This document shows, in pieces, positions 57,801 through 64,000 of a stretch of 64,000 bases of DNA (its first letter is position 1; the number at the start of each line of letters is the position of its first letter). Below the pieces are notes generated by a model, which worked only from the letters and a program-made list of their open reading frames with translations, was not told where the DNA came from and did no database searches. The stretch covers positions 14,376,506-14,440,505 of the forward strand of contig ML677365.1 in assembly GCA_007922305.1 (NCBI GenBank). Reading direction: 5' to 3'. The position numbers and the translations under genes are program-made. Source of the stretch: Dermatemys mawii. Lineage: Eukaryota; Chordata; Testudines; Dermatemydidae.

Positions 57801-60800
57801 GTCCATGAGAGGAGGTGAAAATGCAGAGGAGCCAGCCGGAAACACCAGCCAGTAGAAGCAGCTAAAGCAGGAACCTCTGGACAGAACTGTCTCTGTCTAC
57901 CGTTCTGTTTGGACTTCCTCTGCCTTTTTGCTTATGGACTTTCTGCCCCAACCCTCCCCGTACCTCTGCCACAGTCTCTTCATCCCAGCCTCACGCCATA
58001 CCTGTCCTCTTACTGTCTTCTCCCCTGCTCTGTCCATCTCACTTCCATTCCCTTTTCTTACCATCTAGCTTACCCCTCCAGTCCCGCAAGTAAACCCACC
58101 TAACGAACAAAACAAAAGATATGGAATGCTGTTTGCTGCTATCACATGGTTCGCTCAGCTTGCGTGTTCTACCCCTACTCCCTCCCTGTGCCTGTCTTGT
58201 TTGTTTAGATTGTAAACTCTTCAGGGCAGGGACTATCTACTCTGTGTTTGTGCAGTGCCTAGCATAATGGGGCCCTAATCTTGATTGGCTCTGAGGCACT
58301 ACTGTAATAATATTAATAATACAATCAATGGTACCTTTGGCTGTAAAGGGGAAAAAAGAACCCAGTTTGGGTCTCAGATCCCAGTACAGGTTTGCAGAAC
58401 TAGCAGTTCGAAGCGGGAAAAAAAAATCTATCTTCTACATAGGCATCCACTGGGCTTGACTTCACTCATGAGTTACAGTTCTTCATTACTCCTTCACAGA
58501 GGTAACAGCAGGGTTCCCCCCCCACTCCCATTTTACTTTTGGTTGCCTCTTCATGCCTGCTGCATCACCACATTCTTACCCTAGTTTATTTTGCCTCTGA
58601 TTGGCTTGAGGAAAAATGTTCTCCACAGTAGAGATCTTGAGTGAGAGTTTCCAGGGGATTGAATTTTCAATAATTGGAACCTATTGACCTTCCTTTTAGG
58701 GCACACTGAAGAGCCTCTGTACTGAATCTGTATTGCAGCTGGTTTGCTCCATTTTGGTCAGTTTGGCCTCACACAGCCTGCCATTTTACTGCATCTTTCA
58801 CAGGCTTCCATCAGCAAAGCAGCAGAATAGTCTAGTCTAGTGCACAGTGTTCGAGATCCATGGCCACATGATCATTTCCCACAATATGTGTGAAATGGTG
58901 CTCTGTGTTGTGAGGGCAGCCTAGCCCAGACTGCCTTGTTACTACACTTTCATTGGCTTTGCTCATCAGTTTTCTTTTTTCATTTGTAATCTGAGACACA
59001 CAAACTCCACAATGACACTTCCTTAAAGACTGATCGAAGTCAGTAGCAAAGCTTTCTCTGACTTCAGTAGGAGCAGGATCGAGCCCTTAATTGTATTGGC
59101 AGTAGTAGGCATTTCTGGTTTTAAAGATATTTGAAATTGTTCCATGTTCTCATGTCAGAAAAGATTTTAATACTCTTTGACAAAGCTTGTTAACTCAGAT
59201 AAGTGTAATATATATTTGAAATGGACATAGTGTACATGTCTACTCATCCAGTACTATACCCCTCTTTGTCTCCCATTGTTGGTAGAACCTTCTTTGCGTG
59301 ATGATCTCAAATGGGTGATGCACATGCGTGCTTTGTGCTGAAGTCAGAAGGTTTTCATAGCAGTGCCCATTGATCCACATACGTGCCATGCCCTTATGCT
59401 TGCAGCCGAGGCTATAATAGAACACATGGATCAACATTACTCCAGTTCCCTCCTCTTTTGCTGTCTGGAACAGCTTTCTTGTTTTACTCCATCTTAGTGA
59501 TTTGCCATCTGTTCTCAAATCTCATCTGAAAACCACATCTTTTCTTAATTTCCTTCTCCTCTTCTATAGGTTTATTTTAACTGTGGATTATTAAATAATA
59601 TAGTTACAAAACCTGGGATAGTTTTATAAAAGATACTGAAGGAAATAATGATATTGAATGAAAAATTTTACATTTTCTTTTGTAGGTATTGGTGTTCCTA
59701 TTATGCTGGCTTATGTGTATGGAGTTGTTCCTATCTCCCTCTGTCGCAGTGGAGGTTGTGGGGTGTCTGCAGGCAACGGAAAGGGTGTCAGGATAGAATT
59801 TGATGATGAAAATGATATAAATGTTGGTGGAACAAATGTAGCAGTAGGTAAGAGAATTCAGTATTTTATTTTTTTCTGTAAATTTAGTGTTTTGTAATAG
59901 TTGCCACATTTGAAAGCTAGGACACTGGAGATCTTTCTTTGCAGAAGAGCAACAGTGCAGGTAACAACAATGCAAGTCGCCTCATGCTGCCTTACCTGTG
60001 TGCCCCATCTCCAGCAATGAGAGTCGTTTTTTTGGTGCCAGGGTGTTCTTTGTAATACAGGCACCTGCCTACTGGGACATGGAGTGAGTGCACTACACTT
60101 CTGTCTCATGTTCTGCTCTATATTAGTTATTAAACAACCATCATCATTGTAATAACCCAGTGCCTTTCACTAGTGCATTAAGTGAAAAATATCACCAAAG
60201 AGCCTTCAGAAGGTAACCACTTTCTCACTCTTGATCTAAGATGAATGCAAACAGGTGACCGTCCACTCCCTCAGAAAGAACAATTTAACAGTGAGCGTTG
60301 TAGTCAAAACAAGCACATTTTAATTTCTTAGGCCCTCATTGTTGATCTGTGTGAGTGAACAATTGAATCGAGCCTCTTGGTAATCACTAGGGTACTTGGT
60401 AACCACTGGACACAAGTCCATAGCTTGTGTTAGACCCAGATGCTAGAGAACAAAGACTTGTGTCTCTTCTCAGATTGTTAGATCCCATATGTTGCAAATT
60501 CAGAGAAGAGATGCAAACAGCTCCTCTCACTCAGAAGTCGGCACTTAATTAGAATAAGTATGTCCTCCCCCAGGCTGAAAGGAGCGAGATAAGATGATTT
60601 ACTCCATGGATGCTGTCGGTTTTCATCTCTTCGTCTCTAAGGCTTTGTTTACACTGCCCCTTTTATCGGTAAAACTTTTGTTGGTCAGGGGTGTGAAAAA
60701 ACACACCCCAACCAACAAGTTTCACTGACAAAAGTGCTGGCATGCACAGCGCAATGTCAACAGGAGAGGCTCTCCTGCCAACATAGTTAATGCTGCTCCG

Positions 60801-61831
60801 TGGGGATAGTTTAATTATGCCAGCGAAGAGCAACTACACGGGAAATATTACAGCAGCACAGCTGTAGAGGTACAGCTGTGCCGCTGAAAGGTCTGTCGTG
60901 TAGAGAGAGCCTAATAAGGAAAAACAAATCCTATCAGATGTTCTTCTACTGCTGCTTTCTGGAATGTTGCCAATCTATTTTTTAATCAAACTGTAAGACT
61001 CCCTGCTGGAGAGTTCCTACATGTAAGGTAGCTTCAGGTTACCATTCCTATGTAGCATCAGGTATTTTAAAGCCTTTCAGCAACTTAGCAAACAAATGTC
61101 CGGTTTCAGCTTCAGCCACTCTGGCAGTCCCAACCAAGAGCCTGTTTTACTTTGTATTGTAATCTTCACGTGGTGAATAGAGTGTGTTCTCACACATTGT
61201 CTAGATTCTTTCTCTGGCTCCTTCTGGTGTTATTCTAGAACAGGGGTCGGCAACCTTTCAGAAGTGGTGTGCTGAGTCTTCATCTATTCATTCTAATTTA
61301 AGGTTTTGCGTGCCAGTAATACATTTTAATATTTTTATAAAGTCTCTTTCTCTAAGTCTTTAATATAAAAATAAACTACTGTTGTATGTAAAGTTAATAA
61401 GGTTTTAAAAATGTTTAAGAAGCTTCATTTAAAATAAAATGCAGAGCTCCCCAGACTGGTGGCCAGGACCTGGGCAGTGTGAGTGCCACTGAAAATCAGC
61501 TAGTGTGCCACAGGTTGCCTATCTCTGTTCTAGAAGCAGTTTTCTTATCTGCATTTAAGACAGAGTTAAAAAAAAAATATTTCCTTTGTATTTCAAGACT
61601 GTTACATTTTTATCTAGATACCACTTCAGTAGCAGAGGCACGTCATAACCCTAGTATAGGAGAAGGAAGTGTTGGAGGATTAACTGGAAGTCTGAGTGCA
61701 AGTGGCAGCCACATGGATAGAATAGGAGCCATTCGGGACAACCTGAGTGAAACTGCTAGCACCATGGCACTAGCAGGAGCTAGTATAACAGGGAGTCTGT
61801 CAGGAAGTGCAATGGTCAGCTGTTTTAACAG
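33239..61831 (+). CDS. RNF19A: RNF19A (Dorfin), RBR E3 ubiquitin ligase; seven exons, 3' incomplete
   Basis: Seven exons join in frame (596+209+145+163+115+162+214 nt) to 534 codons plus two bases. RBR ligases take ubiquitin from the E2 onto a RING2 cysteine before passing it to substrate. RNF19A is known as a membrane-associated ligase linked to protein aggregates. Seen here: a basic N-terminus (residues 31-57), RING1 at 106-153 (C106, C109, C124, H126, C129, C132, C150, C153), an IBR (C193, C198, C215, C220, C225, C228, H233, C238), and RING2 from C275/C278 with catalytic C290 and H292 and a following cysteine cluster. Hydrophobic segments lie near 339-367 and 391-422, then a Gly/Ser-rich region. 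The linker and C-terminal half ([20 protein letters not shown]) fit RNF19A rather than RNF19B. From memory, mammalian RNF19A is about 838 residues, so some 300 C-terminal residues lie beyond the window. Confidence 0.95.
34660..35702 (+). mobile_element. hAT-like element, tagggttgcca family (copy 2)
   Basis: Begins ttggattgcca and ends, reverse-complemented, tagggttgcca, about 1,043 bp apart. Flanks tctattgt and gctgttgg match 5 of 8. The interior from about 35000 to 35530 is C-rich with degenerate 'ccaaacccctcatcc' and 'ccccaccccagagc' units, a decayed minisatellite. No transposase is recognisable. The open frames on the minus strand are rich in Gly, Arg and Trp from this composition. Same family as 30257-30601. 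Confidence 0.7.
35945..36360 (+). repeat. SINE-like repeat interrupted by a hAT MITE
   Basis: The left part has 'cattacagtagtgcctgg', then 'gtgtactaggcatact'. The right part resumes with 'agacagtctctgtctcagag' and 'ttataatcta'. The same order occurs uninterrupted at 43015-43140. A MITE splits it at 36026-36267. Confidence 0.65.
36026..36267. mobile_element. hAT-like MITE inside the SINE-like repeat
   Basis: The left end (c)agcggtcctcaaactt and the right end, reverse-complemented, cagcagtggtcttgaaa share the cagcggtcctcaaa-type TIR. Flanks tacaagac (36018-36025) and taggagac (36268-36275) match 6 of 8. The exact first base is ambiguous because the C could belong to TIR or TSD. Non-coding. Confidence 0.7.
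38120..39330 (+). repeat. GA-rich unclassified interspersed repeat
   Basis: A long purine-rich region (38270-39110) with recurring 'gactgggactg' and 'ctgggga' motifs, bounded by non-repetitive flanks ('ctgctctgggcagggctag' left, 'cccactagaagaatacac' right). Its reverse complement resembles 3433-3965. A CR1 3' end is inserted at about 38650-38740. Minus-strand open frames rich in Pro and Ser are compositional. Confidence 0.45.
38650..38740 (+). mobile_element. CR1 LINE 3' end fragment
   Basis: Reads 'ggcctgtcttatgcag', 'aggtcagactagatgatca' and 'cttctggccttggaaggta', the terminal CR1 3'-UTR sequence in sense orientation. Extremely 5'-truncated. Confidence 0.85.
40170..40270 (+). repeat. Interspersed repeat fragment
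   Basis: The order 'gtgagttaatatctttta', 'ttgaccaacttcttttgatg', 'agagagacaagctta' is a motif I recognise from common sauropsid repeats. Family not named. Confidence 0.5.
40630..41350 (-). mobile_element. CR1 LINE 3' part, interrupted by a MITE
   Basis: Antisense CR1: the 3' end is at the left ('cttcaaggccagaagggg', 'atcatctggtctgacctcct'). The sequence breaks at about 40970 and resumes at 41230 with 'cagagccctccccatctac', 'attgggaatatttgctac' and 'tgtaggcaacctcatcata'. The same 3'-UTR blocks appear in sense orientation at 49278-49390, so both belong to one subfamily. No coding capacity. Confidence 0.9.
40971..41229. mobile_element. TIR element inserted in the CR1
   Basis: Left edge 'gcatgtctacacagca', right edge 'gggaagacatgcc', so the ends are inverted copies of a gcatgtct motif. 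The CR1 sequence tcagagc is duplicated at 40964-40970 and 41230-41236, marking the insertion. The centre carries 'gctcgggctggagcccgagc', a palindrome. No transposase; superfamily uncertain (hAT-like from the duplication length). Confidence 0.75.
43015..43140 (+). repeat. SINE-like interspersed repeat
   Basis: Blocks 'gagattggggatctg', 'gataggcactgtacaatca', 'agacagcccctgccc' and 'agagcttacactg' define the clearest uninterrupted copy of the family also seen at 1960-2115 and 35945-36360. Confidence 0.6.
43576..43784 (+). CDS. RNF19A: RNF19A coding exon 2 (IBR and linker)
   Basis: The acceptor 'gattatttaag' ends at 43575 and the donor gtattt starts at 43785, a non-consensus but plausible GT. 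Encodes the end of codon 199 to residue 268 plus one base. It supplies the IBR core (C215 to C238, including [14 protein letters not shown]) and the basic/serine linker up to SYSQESGAA. Reading through the donor would add about eight codons and then a stop. Confidence 0.95.
43785..46444 (+). other. RNF19A: RNF19A intron 3 (2,660 bp)
   Basis: GT..AG, interrupting codon 269 (G|CT, Ala) after its first base. It carries one hAT MITE (44789-45432). The rest shows nothing recognisable. Confidence 0.9.
44789..45432. mobile_element. hAT MITE, caggggtgggcaaa family (copy 1)
   Basis: The TIR caggggtgggcaaac at the left matches the reverse-complemented right end cagaggtgggcaaac. Flanks gtgtagga and atatagga match 6 of 8. 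Length 644 bp, C-rich, with 'cccctgac' and 'tatccaa' style degenerate units. No transposase. It is the same family as the element at 54815-55478, in opposite orientation ('ggatgtggcccgcag' here, its reverse complement there). Confidence 0.9.
46445..46589 (+). CDS. RNF19A: RNF19A coding exon 3 (RING2, catalytic cysteine)
   Basis: The acceptor 'cattttaaacag' ends at 46444 and the donor gtatgt starts at 46590. Encodes the remainder of codon 269 through residue 316 and two bases of codon 317. It contains CPRC (275-278), the catalytic loop DGSCNHMTC with Cys290 and His292, and the [12 protein letters not shown] cluster. Every residue expected for an active RBR ligase is present. Confidence 0.96.
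46590..47335 (+). other. RNF19A: RNF19A intron 4 (746 bp)
   Basis: Short GT..AG intron splitting Ser317 (AG|C). Nothing else recognised. Confidence 0.9.
47336..47498 (+). CDS. RNF19A: RNF19A coding exon 4 (end of RING2, first membrane segment)
   Basis: Encodes residues 318-371 with the acceptor 'cgtttctattag' and donor gtaaag. Begins [17 protein letters not shown], a basic stretch, followed by a hydrophobic Gly/Ala/Ile segment (about 339-367) of membrane-span length. Ends in phase 0 after VGRK. Confidence 0.96.
48815..49745 (+). mobile_element. CR1 LINE, ORF2 end and 3' UTR
   Basis: Sense CR1 order: 'ccctcatctggaatactg', 'ggtgcagagaagggctac', 'gaagaaactccaagagc', 'ttctggaacagcctac', 'ttgataagtttatgga', 'actacagagaattttttc', and the terminal 'ggtcccttctgatcttag' with a 'tctatga' 3' end at about 49745. 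The reading frame is broken. It belongs to the same subfamily as the antisense copy at 40630-41350. Confidence 0.92.
49746..50018. mobile_element. PIF/Harbinger-like MITE abutting the CR1 3' end
   Basis: Left edge 'cttgtccacactacag' and reverse-complemented right edge 'ggctatgtctacactacag' form TIRs of the type seen at 581-872. The left boundary is ambiguous by a few bases because it touches the CR1 tail. A second short element may sit in its right third, where 'gagcatctctaccac' also looks like a left TIR. Confidence 0.55.
50507..53240 (+). repeat. 5' LTR of the Gypsy-like element, split by a hAT
   Basis: Matches 55706-56844 along its length: shared 'cattgtatgtaaagtta', 'gattctactgt', 'acaaaaggcaaactga', 'aaccagtgt' and 'ggagaattgaggggaca'. 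Without the inserted 1,637 bp and one target copy it is about 1.09 kb. The right end is ambiguous by about 10 bp, and no clear primer-binding site could be assigned. Confidence 0.8.
51304..52940 (+). mobile_element. ZBED-type hAT transposon relic inside the 5' LTR
   Basis: The ends tagagtggtcaa and, reverse-complemented, tagggctctcaa form TIRs. Flanks ataaattt (51296-51303) and ataatttt (52941-52948) match 7 of 8. The intact 3' LTR has ataatttt once at the same place (about 56517-56524), an empty site. On the plus strand a frame at 52159-52176 reads LDPRFK, followed by KCLPKSE and [10 protein letters not shown], which resembles the C-terminal region of hAT/ZBED transposases. Stops and frameshifts interrupt it and the N-terminal region is missing, so it is not functional. 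Confidence 0.92.
54815..55478. mobile_element. hAT MITE, caggggtgggcaaa family (copy 2), inside the RNase H region
   Basis: The left end cagaggtaggcaaa and reverse-complemented right end caaggatgggcaaa are TIRs. An exact 8-bp duplication tcttaaca lies at 54807-54814 and 55479-55486. Length 664 bp, G-rich interior. The host RNase H sequence is interrupted at this point and resumes with TDHSPL. Opposite orientation to 44789-45432. Confidence 0.95.
55692..55705 (+). other. Polypurine tract before the 3' LTR
   Basis: The purine-rich aaggtgaggggaga (one T) lies directly before the tgtgac start of the 3' LTR, where plus-strand priming occurs in LTR retroelements. Confidence 0.65.
55706..56844 (+). 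repeat. 3' LTR of the Gypsy-like element
   Basis: Starts tgtgactgtc and ends ...aatgtcaca. It is uninterrupted and so defines the original LTR length of about 1.14 kb. It retains the pre-insertion target 'catataattttctg' of the hAT found in the 5' LTR. It ends 273 bp before the exon at 57118. Confidence 0.8.
57118..57232 (+). CDS. RNF19A: RNF19A coding exon 5 (loop and second membrane segment)
   Basis: The acceptor 'cttcttccctcaag' ends at 57117 and the donor gtaagc starts at 57233. Encodes residues 372-409 and the first base of codon 410: a charged loop [16 protein letters not shown] followed by the start of the second hydrophobic segment ([18 protein letters not shown]). Confidence 0.96.
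57233..59685 (+). other. RNF19A: RNF19A intron 6 (2,453 bp)
   Basis: GT..AG intron splitting Gly410 (G|GT). It contains a SINE-like tail at 58195-58325. A CT-rich patch at 57900-58080 yields a biased open frame. The rest is unassigned, including a minus-strand open frame of 92 codons at 59240-59518 that resembles no family I know. Confidence 0.9.
58195..58325 (+). repeat. SINE-like tail ('agattgtaaactctt' type)
   Basis: Blocks 'agattgtaaactcttcaggg', 'gcagtgcctagcataatgg' and 'ggcactactgtaataata'. The same order recurs at 62256-62372. An old amniote SINE/LINE tail; family not named. Confidence 0.6.
59686..59847 (+). CDS. RNF19A: RNF19A coding exon 6 (end of second membrane segment)
   Basis: The acceptor 'attttcttttgtag' ends at 59685 and the donor gtaaga starts at 59848. 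Encodes the rest of Gly410 through residue 463 plus one base: [14 protein letters not shown] completes the hydrophobic segment, then [13 protein letters not shown], an acidic FDDENDIN stretch and VGGTNVAV. Confidence 0.96.
60641..60911. mobile_element. PIF/Harbinger-like MITE with TAA duplication
   Basis: The left TIR ggctttgtttacac and reverse-complemented right end ggctctctctacac match at 11 of 14. TAA flanks both ends (60638-60640 and 60912-60914). Internal 'ggtcaggggtgtgaaaaa' is followed by its near complement 'acacaccccaaccaac', a short hairpin. 271 bp, non-coding. Confidence 0.85.
61241..61527. mobile_element. hAT MITE with perfect 8-bp duplication
   Basis: The left TIR caggggtcggcaacct and reverse-complemented right end cagagataggcaacct flank 287 bp. 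The duplication ttctagaa is exact (61233-61240 and 61528-61535). Ends 90 bp before the exon at 61618. Non-coding. Confidence 0.95.
61618..61831 (+). CDS. RNF19A: RNF19A coding exon 7 (Gly/Ser-rich region)
   Basis: The acceptor 'acatttttatctag' ends at 61617 and the donor gtaaga starts at 61832. Encodes the rest of Asp464 through residue 534 plus two bases (AG). The sequence [20 protein letters not shown], then serine-rich [10 protein letters not shown] and [12 protein letters not shown], ending MVSCFN, is the RNF19A-specific cytosolic stretch after the membrane segments. Confidence 0.95.
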
Positions 61832-64000
61832 GTAAGACACATGCTTTCTGCTGTTCTAGTATCTAGCTTTAAATGTGAGGAGAGTGTAAGTGTGTGTGTA
61901 GGGCGGTCACTATTCTTGATATTCAGATCATTTCATGTTTAAAATAAGCTGGAGTAGAGTTAATTGTAGTTTCCCATAATTGACCTGTATCCATGATGTC
62001 CCAATAATTTTAAATATCCTTAATACATCTGTTCCTTAACAGGCCAGTCCACTGGCTATAATTGTTTACATTAACCCACATGTAAAATACCCAGTGGAAA
62101 ACCTTTCAGCATTTGTCTAATTTTATGATGGGTATTTTACGTATCCATTCAAAGCTTTCACATTGTAATTTTAAAAATAAGAATAATGTGCACATGCCTA
62201 CACTGAGTAACTGCAGAGTTTTATTTGCCCTCACTTCATTATATCTCACCTAAAATGTAGATTGTAAGTGCTCTGAGGCCCAGGGACTCTTCAGTTCTTT
62301 GTGAAGTACCTAGCACACCGTGGGGCCCTATACACGAATATATATATATATATTTATATATATAAATAAAATAATGAGCTTTGTGATGCAATTTACCCAT
62401 ATTTTGTATAGCAAGAATATTTTGCATTAACACTGTTCACTTAATCAGTTAAATGTTAGTGTGTAAAGTCACACTGAAATCAGAGGGATTTGCATAATAT
62501 CCATGTTGCAGACAATCTGTAGTCAAGAGCCATCACTGCTTAACAGACCATTAATGAACACAGATACTGAACATGCCTGCCAGCTACTCTTCAGAATTAA
62601 CTCTTTTTTTAAAAAGGCAGAAAAACTGAACAGTGGCCTTCAGTAAGGAGTAAATGACACCAACACCTTGTTTTCAGTCAAACCAGTTTTAGTGTGTGAA
62701 TAAAAGGGTGAGGTTGAGAGGATTTTTCTGACAGGACTGAAAGTGGAAATGGCACCTCTAGTGTACTGCTGTGTTATGTATCTGACCCTCGTGGGTTCTG
62801 AAATCACAAGTGCATTGTGAAATCTTTGCCTCACAGAGGAGGAGAAATTCTGTAGGTTGAAGCAATCCAAGATGCAGCATTATCTTCCGGCAATCTAGCT
62901 GTTTGTAACTGAGGTTATAAAACAAATTCTTAACATTTAATCTAAGTATTTTTCATTATGGACCATATTTACGCATACCAAAGTCAATAGAAAGATTCCC
63001 AGACTCAAATATGTAGAGCCAGGAGTTTGCCATTTATAAGTAATATAATCATCCCAAATATGTAGCATTAATGATACTATAGTGCACATTCTACCTTCGC
63101 ATAATCTCTATATGTCTGTATAAGAGAACAAAAACTTTTACTGATAACAATGTGATGCTATTATATAATCAGTGGCTGCTTCACCTTCATACCAGATCCC
63201 AGATACCCCTATCATTATGGCTTCACATCACAGTTACCTTTCTTTTGCCAAGAAGGACTCTGGAGACCTCATCAGAGACTTAGAATGCCACTAATTAAGT
63301 ACAAAGGTATCACTTCTGAGTAATCTGAAACATTTAGCTGCTTTGCTGGCCATGCTCCGTTCTCCACTCCAGAGAAGGTAGAACATCTCTTGGGAGAAAT
63401 GTCAAAATCTAGCAGTGAGGGGTTGTGCTCACCTTGTTTCTTTAGCACCATTTTTTGGCTTCAACCATTCATATATCCAGGATATCTTGAATTGATAAGG
63501 ACAGGATAAGAAATTCACATTTTGACACTGTATACATTCTAGAGAGAAGAGGTTTCAGGCAGAGGTACTTTGCCTTATACAACGATCTTCTCCTTCATAG
63601 GGAAGAGAAGTGCTTTTTTAAAAGAAAAAATAACAAATCTCTGCTTCCAGTTCATTGTCAGAATGTATGGGTAGAAAAGAGTTAAGATCTCAACTGTATT
63701 TTACACTGATTTTTTCTTTACATACTTGCTCACACCTGAATTTGAGTGGTCTGGTTTCTATAATTCTCCTCTAATGGTTCATACATAACATCACTATCGC
63801 AGAACAAGGAATGCCGCTCCCTGTCCTGCATTCCTTAATTAGCAATAACTTCTACTATTGCCGGAGGAACATGGGAAATGTAATGGCCTGAATTTAGATT
63901 CTGTCAGGCAGAAATGGTCTTTGTACTTTTTAAGTTGTGGTAGTCATCTCATGGTTACTAGATGAAGTGTCTGCAGAAGGATCATATCTTAGTCTGGAAG
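61832..64000 (+). other. RNF19A: RNF19A intron 8, 5' part; gene continues past the window
   Basis: Begins gtaaga. No further exon was found: the expected next coding segment, beginning near LEVQADV in the mammalian protein, does not appear before 64000. It contains a SINE-like tail and an AT repeat. The rest is unassigned. Confidence 0.85.
62256..62372 (+). repeat. SINE-like tail ending in an AT microsatellite
   Basis: 'tagattgtaagtgctctgag', 'gtacctagcacaccgtgggg', then an AT-repeat run (about 62338-62364) and 'aaataaaataat'. The same family as 58195-58325. The AT run is probably length-polymorphic. Confidence 0.7.

Larger units (their letters stand above)
59848..61617 (+). other. RNF19A: RNF19A intron 7 (1,770 bp)
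   Basis: GT..AG intron splitting Asp464 (G|AT). Two MITEs (60641-60911 and 61241-61527) make up about a third of it. The remainder shows nothing recognisable. Confidence 0.9.

Noticed and set aside
1..64000. CRISPR arrays, operons, tRNA or rRNA genes, phage or plasmid features
   Set aside because: No regularly spaced identical repeats with spacers, no tRNA cloverleaf found by eye apart from the MIR-like SINE head, and the exon-intron structure is eukaryotic.

Overview
This is vertebrate genomic DNA, most likely from a turtle or a close sauropsid relative. It is intron-dominated and AT-rich. It carries one multi-exon gene with GT..AG introns, no operons, many CR1-type LINEs in both orientations, and several hAT, PIF/Harbinger-like and Tigger-like elements of the kinds I associate with turtle genomes. 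The species call is inference from repeat content and protein similarity; no database was searched.

The only gene I can support is RNF19A (Dorfin), an RBR-type E3 ubiquitin ligase, on the + strand. Seven consecutive coding exons lie at 33239-33834, 43576-43784, 46445-46589, 47336-47498, 57118-57232, 59686-59847 and 61618-61831. They join in frame to 534 codons plus two bases. They encode a basic, serine-rich N-terminus, RING1, IBR, RING2 with its catalytic cysteine, two hydrophobic membrane segments and the start of the serine-rich C-terminal region. The remaining 3' exons lie beyond 64000. The splice acceptor at 33071 implies at least one upstream non-coding exon, which I could not find, so 1-33071 is probably intron 1 and possibly 5' flank.

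Layout: 1-33071 holds no recognisable exon, but has LINE remnants (8.9-11.3 kb minus strand; 17.4-18.3 kb CR1 minus; 22.9-24.3 kb CR1 plus; 26.5-26.9 kb minus), MITEs and GC-rich repeats. Intron 2 (33835-43575) carries a long hAT-like element, a GA-rich repeat, and a CR1 interrupted by a MITE. Intron 3 has a hAT MITE. Intron 5 (47499-57117) is the most structured part. It has a CR1 3' end, then a degraded Ty3/Gypsy-like LTR retrotransposon (about 50507-56844) with a ZBED-type hAT inserted in its 5' LTR and a second hAT MITE inserted in its RNase H region. The 3' LTR preserves the empty site of the first insertion, so the order of events can be read directly. Introns 7 and 8 hold further MITEs and SINE-like tails.

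I found no undescribed biological system. The points most worth a second look are the nested-transposon stratigraphy, the altered RNF19A N-terminus with a leader full of short upstream ORFs, a MITE ending 90 bp before a coding exon, and a few unclassified repeat families present in inverted copies.
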